DNA of 10,874 nucleotides from Verrucomicrobiota bacterium (GTDB taxonomy: Bacteria > Verrucomicrobiota > Verrucomicrobiia > Chthoniobacterales > UBA10450), in contig QHQV01000317.1 of assembly GCA_003219945.1 (NCBI GenBank), positions 1 through 10,874 on the forward strand, read 5' to 3'. Shown one piece after another: positions 5,726 to 10,874 of this stretch. Within the stretch, counting starts at the first letter, position 1, and every line of letters starts with the position of its first letter. Under the pieces are notes generated by a model, which had not been told where the DNA came from, made no database searches, and was given only the letters and a program-made list of their open reading frames with translations. Both the position numbers and the translations under genes were made by a program.

Positions 5726-8055
5726 TGAAATGGCGCAGCATGATAACTCGCTTCCGCTTTGGGTTTCTGGCGTTAGTTTGGTTGGTGACAGCAAATCACA
5801 ACGATGCTGGCCCGACACCACTGGATGCCCGGCGCGCAGAGAGCGCCGCTACAAAAATGAGCGAGCACACGAACCGGCTAGCGCATGAGAAGTCGCCATA
5901 CCTTCTCCAGCACGCGCACAATCCCGTGGACTGGTATCCATGGGGCGAAGAAGCCTTCGCAAAAGCTCGCCGTGAGAACAAGCCGATCTTTCTCTCAGTT
6001 GGCTATTCGACGTGCCACTGGTGTCACGTCATGGCGCATGAATCGTTCGAAAACGAAGAAGTAGCCGCGATCATGAATCGCGAGTTCGTGAACATCAAAG
6101 TGGACCGGGAAGAACGCCCCGATGTTGACCGCGTTTATATGACCTTTGTTCAAGCGACGACAGGCAGCGGCGGCTGGCCGATGAGTGTTTGGTTGACGCC
6201 CGATCTGAAGCCGTTTGTTGGCGGGACGTACTTTCCTCCAGAGGAGCGATACGGTCAGCCAGCTTTCAAAAAAGTGCTGGAGCGGATCGCAACAGCCTGG
6301 AAGGAAGATCACGATAAAATTGTGGAGCAGGGAAATAAGATCGTTGAGGCGCTCCGCGAGTCTCAATCAGCTGCACCGAGTGAAGGGAAAATCGACGGCT
6401 CCGTTGCAGATGCTACCTATCATCAAATCGATCGCAGTTATGACCCGAAGGAAGGTGGATTCGGTACTGCACCGAAATTTCCGCGGCCAGTCACGCTCAA
6501 TTTCCTCACGCGATTCTACGCGCGCGATCCCAAGAGCGATTCCGGCAAACACGCTCTCGATATGGCGCTGTTCACGCTCCGCAAAATGGCTGCAGGCGGA
6601 ATGCACGATCACATTGGCGGCGGATTTCACCGTTACTCGGTTGATCGTTACTGGCACGTGCCGCACTTCGAGAAAATGCTTTACGATCAGGCGCAGCTCG
6701 CCAACGCTTATCTCGACGCAGTACAAATTTCGCGCGATCCTCACCTCAATCCTCTCCCCGGCCAGGGAAAGGCGGACGCGAAAGCGCCGGTGAGGGTCGA
6801 GTTCGAAGCAGTTGCGCGCGACATCCTCGATTACGTCGCTCGCGACATGACGTCGAAAGAAGGCGGCTTTTTCTCAGCCGAGGACGCCGACAGCCCCGTT
6901 GTAGGAATCGATGATCCCAGCCATAAGAAGACCGCCGAAGGCGTATTCTATATTTGGACGAAAAAAGAGATTGATGATGCACTCGGAGATTCGGCCGAGG
7001 TTTTCGATTTCCACTACGGCGTCCAAGCGCACGGCAACGCCCCGGAAGGAAGCGATCCGCACGATGAATTCCGAGGGAAAAACATTTTAATCGAGCGCCA
7101 CACGATCGCTGATACCGCTCGGCATTTTAAGAAGCGTGAAGGAGAGATTGCGAGGATCCTCAGGCAATCGCGCGAGAAGTTGTTTGGGATCCGAGGGCAA
7201 CGTCCGCGCCCCCACCTGGACGACAAAGTCATTTCCGCTTGGAACGGCCTGATGATCTCCGCCTACGCCCGGGCCGCGCAAGTAATCGACGAGCCGCGCT
7301 ATCTCGAGATCGCAACGCGCTCCGCGAATTTTGTGCGGGCAAAGTTGTACGATCCATCGCGCAAGATTTTGTATCGCAGTTACCGGGAGGGCCGAAGCAA
7401 TATCGAAGGGTTCGCTGACGACTACGCGATGGTGATCCAGGGTTTTCTCGACCTTTACGAAGCATCATTCGATGTCGAATGCCTGAAGTTCGCGATCGAG
7501 TTACAGGATATACAGGACCGTCTGTTTTTCGATGAGAAGAACGGCGGTTACTTCAGCAGTAGCGGCCGGGATGAGAGCGTGTTCGTACGGATAAAAGACG
7601 ATAATGACGGTGCCGAGCCTGCTGCGAGCTCTATCGCTGCGCTGAATCTGCTCCGGTTATCGCAGATCTATGACGACCGAAAGATAGCTGAACGGGCGAA
7701 AAAGACGATCGATGCGTTTGCTACCATACTTTTGCAGTTCCCCAGCGGTATGCCGCAGATGCTTGTCGCCGTCGAAAACTCGTTAGGCAAGCCGCGCCAG
7801 ATCGTGATCTCGGGGAAGAAGGATTCGTCCGAAACCAAAGCATTACTTAGAGAAGTTCATCGTCATTTTCTCCCAAACACAATTGTGATTCTGGCCGATG
7901 CGAACGAAGGGCAGAAATACCTCGGCGAAAGAAACGAGGCGCTTCGTGCGATGTCGCCGGTCGAAGGGAAACCAGCCGCGTACGTATGTGAGAATTTCAC
8001 CTGCAAAGCGCCGGTGACCGACCTGAAGCAACTCGGCGACTTGCTGAAGTTGTAG
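5725..8055 (+). CDS. DUF255 thioredoxin-domain protein (YyaL/SSP411 family)
   Basis: 776 aa from the ATG at 5725. The core begins with the family opening [25 protein letters not shown] (50-74). The thioredoxin-like domain (Thioredox_DsbH) has the redox-type motif STCHWCHVM (95-103; Cys97 and Cys100) and [24 protein letters not shown] (149-172). The rest is an (alpha/alpha)6-barrel like N-acylglucosamine epimerases, with KFPRP (251-255), [13 protein letters not shown] (314-326), FFSAEDADS (382-390) and [10 protein letters not shown] (504-513). The enzymatic role of the family is unsettled. Two other starts are possible. ATG 5740 gives a signal-peptide-like [20 protein letters not shown] 5857 gives [15 protein letters not shown], the classic cytoplasmic start, and 732 aa. 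None has a Shine-Dalgarno site. Residues 339-357 are an in-frame palindromic repeat insertion. It is convergent with secA, with an 18-bp gap. Confidence 0.9.
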   Translation: MKWRSMITRFRFGFLALVWLVTANHNDAGPTPLDARRAESAATKMSEHTNRLAHEKSPYLLQHAHNPVDWYPWGEEAFAKARRENKPIFLSVGYSTCHWCHVMAHESFENEEVAAIMNREFVNIKVDREERPDVDRVYMTFVQATTGSGGWPMSVWLTPDLKPFVGGTYFPPEERYGQPAFKKVLERIATAWKEDHDKIVEQGNKIVEALRESQSAAPSEGKIDGSVADATYHQIDRSYDPKEGGFGTAPKFPRPVTLNFLTRFYARDPKSDSGKHALDMALFTLRKMAAGGMHDHIGGGFHRYSVDRYWHVPHFEKMLYDQAQLANAYLDAVQISRDPHLNPLPGQGKADAKAPVRVEFEAVARDILDYVARDMTSKEGGFFSAEDADSPVVGIDDPSHKKTAEGVFYIWTKKEIDDALGDSAEVFDFHYGVQAHGNAPEGSDPHDEFRGKNILIERHTIADTARHFKKREGEIARILRQSREKLFGIRGQRPRPHLDDKVISAWNGLMISAYARAAQVIDEPRYLEIATRSANFVRAKLYDPSRKILYRSYREGRSNIEGFADDYAMVIQGFLDLYEASFDVECLKFAIELQDIQDRLFFDEKNGGYFSSSGRDESVFVRIKDDNDGAEPAASSIAALNLLRLSQIYDDRKIAERAKKTIDAFATILLQFPSGMPQMLVAVENSLGKPRQIVISGKKDSSETKALLREVHRHFLPNTIVILADANEGQKYLGERNEALRAMSPVEGKPAAYVCENFTCKAPVTDLKQLGDLLKL
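5831..5853 (+). repeat. Palindromic repeat, copy 2 (hairpin plus GCTACA tail)
   Basis: GGCGCGC (5831-5837), AGA, GAGCGCC (5841-5847), then GCTACA (5848-5853). The arms pair with one mismatch. It matches the layout of the copy at 33-56. It ends 3 bp before the internal ATG at 5857 and is translated as residues 36-43 if an upstream start is used. Confidence 0.6.
6739..6795 (+). repeat. Palindromic repeat inserted in frame in the DUF255 gene
   Basis: Terminal arms CCTCACC (6739-6745) and GGTGAGG (6789-6795) are a perfect inverted repeat. Inside them CCTCTCCCC (6751-6759) faces AGGGAAAGG (6764-6772), an imperfect second stem. The length is 57 bp, exactly 19 codons, starting at a codon boundary. 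The encoded phrase [11 protein letters not shown] is of a type I recognise from translated copies of a widespread intergenic palindrome. It interrupts the expected family run YLDA-x-QI-x-x-D ... VARDILDYV. Confidence 0.6.
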
Positions 8056-8064
8056 GCCTTCGCC

Positions 8065-8078
8065 GAGCGCTCGCTACG
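8065..8078. repeat. Partial copy of the GCTACA palindrome at the secA stop
   Basis: GAGCGCTCGCTACG matches the right arm plus tail of the copy at 33-56 (GAGCGCACGCTACA) at 12 of 14 positions. The left arm is not recognisable. The TAG stop of secA is the complement of CTA in its GCTAC. Confidence 0.3.
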
Positions 8079-10874
8079 CGACGCGGCCGCAGCAGTTCTT
8101 ATATTTTTTCCCGCTGCCGCAGGGGCAAGGTTCGTTGCGACCGACTTTCGGCAACGAACGGCGAATTGGCAGATCGATCGATACTTCGCCAACCCCATCG
8201 CCGTCACCGTCTGCGCCCACCGCGGCCATCGCGCTGACTGGGTGTCGGATGCGCGCGTCGGCGGTTGCTGTTGGCGCGGTTGGCCCTTCTTCGCGCAGGA
8301 GGAACTGCGGCAACGTTGCCAGGAAATTCTCGAACGCCTGCAGATTGGAAGTGCTGCGAAACAGATTGTTCAGAACTTCATTCTTAATGTTCGCCATCAA
8401 TTCGACGAACATGTCGTATGCTTCGGTCTTGTATTCGATGAGCGGATCCTTTTGCGCGTAGCCGCGGAGATAAACGCCCTCGCGCAACGCGTCCATGGCG
8501 TAAAGGTGCTCCTGCCACAGGCGATCAATCGCGTTCAGAATGATGTAACGCTCCAGGCTTTTGACGGCAGTCGGTTCTTCATGATTTGATTTGCGCTCGT
8601 AAGCGTTCTTTATCTTTTCGATCAGGAACTGCGTGTTCTCTTCAGCATTCCGGGTTTCGAATTGCGCTTTCTCCTTAGTCAGCCCCAGTGGAAACGTCGT
8701 GTTTACCCAGTGAATGAGACCCGTGTAATTCGGTTCATCGCCACCAAAATATTCTTTCACTCTTACTGGCACGGCTTCATCGATCACGTCGTAAATGTGC
8801 GTGCGCGGTTCCTCGGAATCGATGACTTCATTGCGCCAGGTGTAAACGACCTCGCGCTGCATGTTCATGACGTCGTCGAAATCGAGAGTCCGTTTTCGGA
8901 CGAGATAGTTGCGTTGCTCGACCCGCTTTTGCGCTGTCTCAACGGATTTGTTCAGCCACCGATGCTCAAGCTCCTGACCTTCCTCAAGTCCGAAGCGTTC
9001 CATGATTTTTGTCATGCGATCGGCGGCGCCGAAGTTCCGCATCAGATCGTCTTCAAAACTCACGTAAAACCGCGATGCGCCGGGGTCGCCCTGGCGTGCG
9101 CAGCGTCCGCGCAGTTGCCGATCGATCCGCCGGGCCTCGTGGCGCTCGGTGCCGACGACCATTAGTCCGCCCAGGTCTATAACGCCAGGTCCCAGCTTAA
9201 TATCCGTGCCGCGTCCAGCCATGTTGGTCGAAATCGTGACCGTGCCTGGTTGTCCAGCGCGCGCCACGATCTCGGCTTCCTGCATGTGGAACTTTGCGTT
9301 CAACACGTTGTGCGCAATTTTCTCCCGCTTCAGCATCCGGCTGAGCAACTCCGAAGCTTCCACGCTCACCGTGCCAACCAGCACCGGCTGACTTTTCGCG
9401 TGTGCTTCTTTGATTTCCTTGATGACGGCGTTGTATTTTTCGCGACGCGTTTTGTAGATACGATCGTTGTTATCCGTCCGCCGTATCGGCCGGTTCGTCG
9501 GAATCATGTTGACGTCGAGCTTGTAAATGTCGTGGAACTCTGCCGCTTCCGTCTCGGCCGTGCCGGTCATTCCCGCCAGCTTCTGATAGAGGCGGAAATA
9601 ATTCTGGATCGTAATGGTCGCCAGGGTTTGCGTTTCGCGGTCGATCTGCACGCCTTCCTTGGCTTCCACTGCCTGATGCAGCCCGTCGCTCCAACGGCGC
9701 CCCGGCATTTTGCGTCCGGTGAATTCGTCGACGATGACAACCTTGTTGTCTTCGATTACATACTGGACGTCTTTCTCGAACAGGCAAAAGGCGCGGAGTA
9801 ACTGTGAGATGTTGTGGATGCGCTCCGCCTGCGTGTCGCAATGTTGCTGGCGTTCTGCCTTTTTCTTGTCCTTCTCTTCTGGGGAGAGCGTCTCGTCGAG
9901 ATCGATCTCGGTGAATTCGTTAATTAGATCCGGCAAAACAAATGAGTTCGGATCATCGGGATTGAGAAAGCTACGGCCCTGCTCCGAGAGATCGGATTCG
10001 TTCGATTTCTCGTCTATGGTGAAGAACAATTCTTCCTTGAGCGCAAACAGTTCTTCTTTGCGCGTGTCCTGGAAAAAGGAAAGCTCAGCCTTATCGATGG
10101 CGCGACGCTTGTCAGGGTCTTCCATCATGCGCAAAAGCTGCTTATTGCGCGGCTGACCGAGTTTCACCTTGAACATGAGACGACCGCCCATCTCGACGTC
10201 GCCCTGCTCAAATTTCTCGATCGCTTCGCTCGCTACGCGGTTGCAAAGCATGTTTTGCTTCCGCACCAACTGCTCGATCAGCGGCTTCCATTTGTCGTAC
10301 TGATGGGTGGAAATCGTCGCAGGCCCGCTGATGATGAGCGGGGTCCGCGCTTCGTCGATGAGAATGGAATCGACTTCATCGACGATCGCGTAGCAATAGC
10401 CGCGCTGCACCTGTTGTTCGCGCGTTGTGGCCATGCCGTTGTCGCGCAGATAATCGAAGCCGAACTCGCTGTTCGTGCCGTACGTGATGTCCATCGCGTA
10501 CTGCTCGCGACGCGAATCGGGTTCCTCATCGTGTTGAATGCAGCCAACCATTAGCCCGAGGAAACCGTAAAGTTGTCCCATCCATTCCGCGTCGCGTCTG
10601 GCCAGGTAATCGTTTACCGTCACAAGGTGCGCGCCTCGGCCAGTGAGCGCGTTCAGGTAAAGCGGCAACGTTGCGACCAAAGTTTTACCTTCGCCGGTCG
10701 CCATTTCCGCGATTCGACCCCTATGCAAAACGATACCGCCGAGCAATTGCACGTCGAAGTGCACCATGTCCCAGACCATCGGCTGATCGCATACCGTGAA
10801 GCTGTGTCCCCGATCCTTGAGCCGGCGCGCAGCGTTTTTCACCACTGCAAATGCTTCCGGCAGGATTTCATCCA
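8074..10874 (-). CDS. secA: SecA preprotein translocase ATPase, 5' end outside the window
   Basis: SecA is the cytoplasmic motor that drives unfolded preproteins through SecYEG. The frame stays open to the right edge, and the bases upstream of the GTG at 10845 encode [10 protein letters not shown], a normal SecA sequence. That GTG is therefore an internal Val, and the true start, roughly 70-80 codons upstream, is not in the window. Numbering from 10845: Walker A ATGEGKT (49-55), [13 protein letters not shown] (78-90), [15 protein letters not shown] (157-171), [28 protein letters not shown] (372-399), the GMTGTA motif (425-430), NMAGRGTDI (541-549), and arginine-finger motif [11 protein letters not shown] (579-589). 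The C-terminal SEC-C zinc site is [13 protein letters not shown] (907-919) after a Gly/Asp-rich linker. About 90 residues more than E. coli SecA lie between 175 and 372. It is convergent with the DUF255 gene. Confidence 0.97.
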   Translation of the reverse strand, partial: DEILPEAFAVVKNAARRLKDRGHSFTVCDQPMVWDMVHFDVQLLGGIVLHRGRIAEMATGEGKTLVATLPLYLNALTGRGAHLVTVNDYLARRDAEWMGQLYGFLGLMVGCIQHDEEPDSRREQYAMDITYGTNSEFGFDYLRDNGMATTREQQVQRGYCYAIVDEVDSILIDEARTPLIISGPATISTHQYDKWKPLIEQLVRKQNMLCNRVASEAIEKFEQGDVEMGGRLMFKVKLGQPRNKQLLRMMEDPDKRRAIDKAELSFFQDTRKEELFALKEELFFTIDEKSNESDLSEQGRSFLNPDDPNSFVLPDLINEFTEIDLDETLSPEEKDKKKAERQQHCDTQAERIHNISQLLRAFCLFEKDVQYVIEDNKVVIVDEFTGRKMPGRRWSDGLHQAVEAKEGVQIDRETQTLATITIQNYFRLYQKLAGMTGTAETEAAEFHDIYKLDVNMIPTNRPIRRTDNNDRIYKTRREKYNAVIKEIKEAHAKSQPVLVGTVSVEASELLSRMLKREKIAHNVLNAKFHMQEAEIVARAGQPGTVTISTNMAGRGTDIKLGPGVIDLGGLMVVGTERHEARRIDRQLRGRCARQGDPGASRFYVSFEDDLMRNFGAADRMTKIMERFGLEEGQELEHRWLNKSVETAQKRVEQRNYLVRKRTLDFDDVMNMQREVVYTWRNEVIDSEEPRTHIYDVIDEAVPVRVKEYFGGDEPNYTGLIHWVNTTFPLGLTKEKAQFETRNAEENTQFLIEKIKNAYERKSNHEEPTAVKSLERYIILNAIDRLWQEHLYAMDALREGVYLRGYAQKDPLIEYKTEAYDMFVELMANIKNEVLNNLFRSTSNLQAFENFLATLPQFLLREEGPTAPTATADARIRHPVSAMAAVGADGDGDGVGEVSIDLPIRRSLPKVGRNEPCPCGSGKKYKNCCGRVA

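Noticed and set aside
6215..6793. 192-codon + strand frame overlapping the DUF255 gene
   Set aside because: It is an out-of-frame shadow of conserved DUF255 sequence, with an arginine/serine-rich composition typical of wrong-frame translation.
8662..9801. Several long + strand open frames opposite secA
   Set aside because: They are antisense to conserved SecA motifs and look like shadows of that gene; no family similarity was recognised.
10841..10845. GTG at 10845 as the start of SecA
   Set aside because: The same frame continues to the window edge with normal SecA sequence ([10 protein letters not shown]), so this is an internal valine and the gene is cut by the window.

Overview
The window looks like ordinary chromosomal DNA from a GC-moderate, Gram-negative-type bacterium. 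My best guess is Verrucomicrobiota, possibly a soil lineage near Chthoniobacterales. That guess is an inference from three things: SecA carries a large insert in the region after its DEAD-like motif, of the kind I associate with Bacteroidota and Verrucomicrobiota; its helicase motif VI reads [11 protein letters not shown]; and the gaps hold many short palindromes and degenerate 6-, 7- and 8-bp tandem repeats. No phage, IS, CRISPR, tRNA or rRNA was seen.

Layout. 1-108: a palindromic repeat and a purine-rich hexamer array that also supplies a Shine-Dalgarno. 109-1917 (+): GH15 glycosidase. 1918-1993: convergent gap with overlapping hairpins. 1994-4215 (-): a two-gene operon of CNNM/CorC-type membrane proteins, with the full-length gene first and a shorter paralogue overlapping it by GTGA. 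4216-4353: divergent gap. 4354-4824 (+): DUF309 protein. 4825-4873: convergent gap with two clean hairpins. 4874-5653 (-): TauE/SafE permease. 5654-5724: divergent gap with back-to-back short tandem repeats. 5725-8055 (+): DUF255 (YyaL/SSP411) thioredoxin-fold protein. 8074-10874 (-): SecA, running off the right edge. No stretch over 300 bases lacks a gene.

The genes do not form one pathway: they cover alpha-glucan or trehalose hydrolysis, divalent-cation membrane proteins, a sulfur-anion-type exporter, a thioredoxin-fold protein and the Sec translocase motor. I found no convincing new multi-gene system. The most interesting signal is the behaviour of the small repeats. They sit at or inside gene ends: one palindrome of 57 bp (19 codons) lies in frame inside the DUF255 gene, another lies in that gene's N-terminal linker, a heptamer array encodes the possible N-terminus of the TauE protein, and a half-palindrome supplies the stop codon of SecA.
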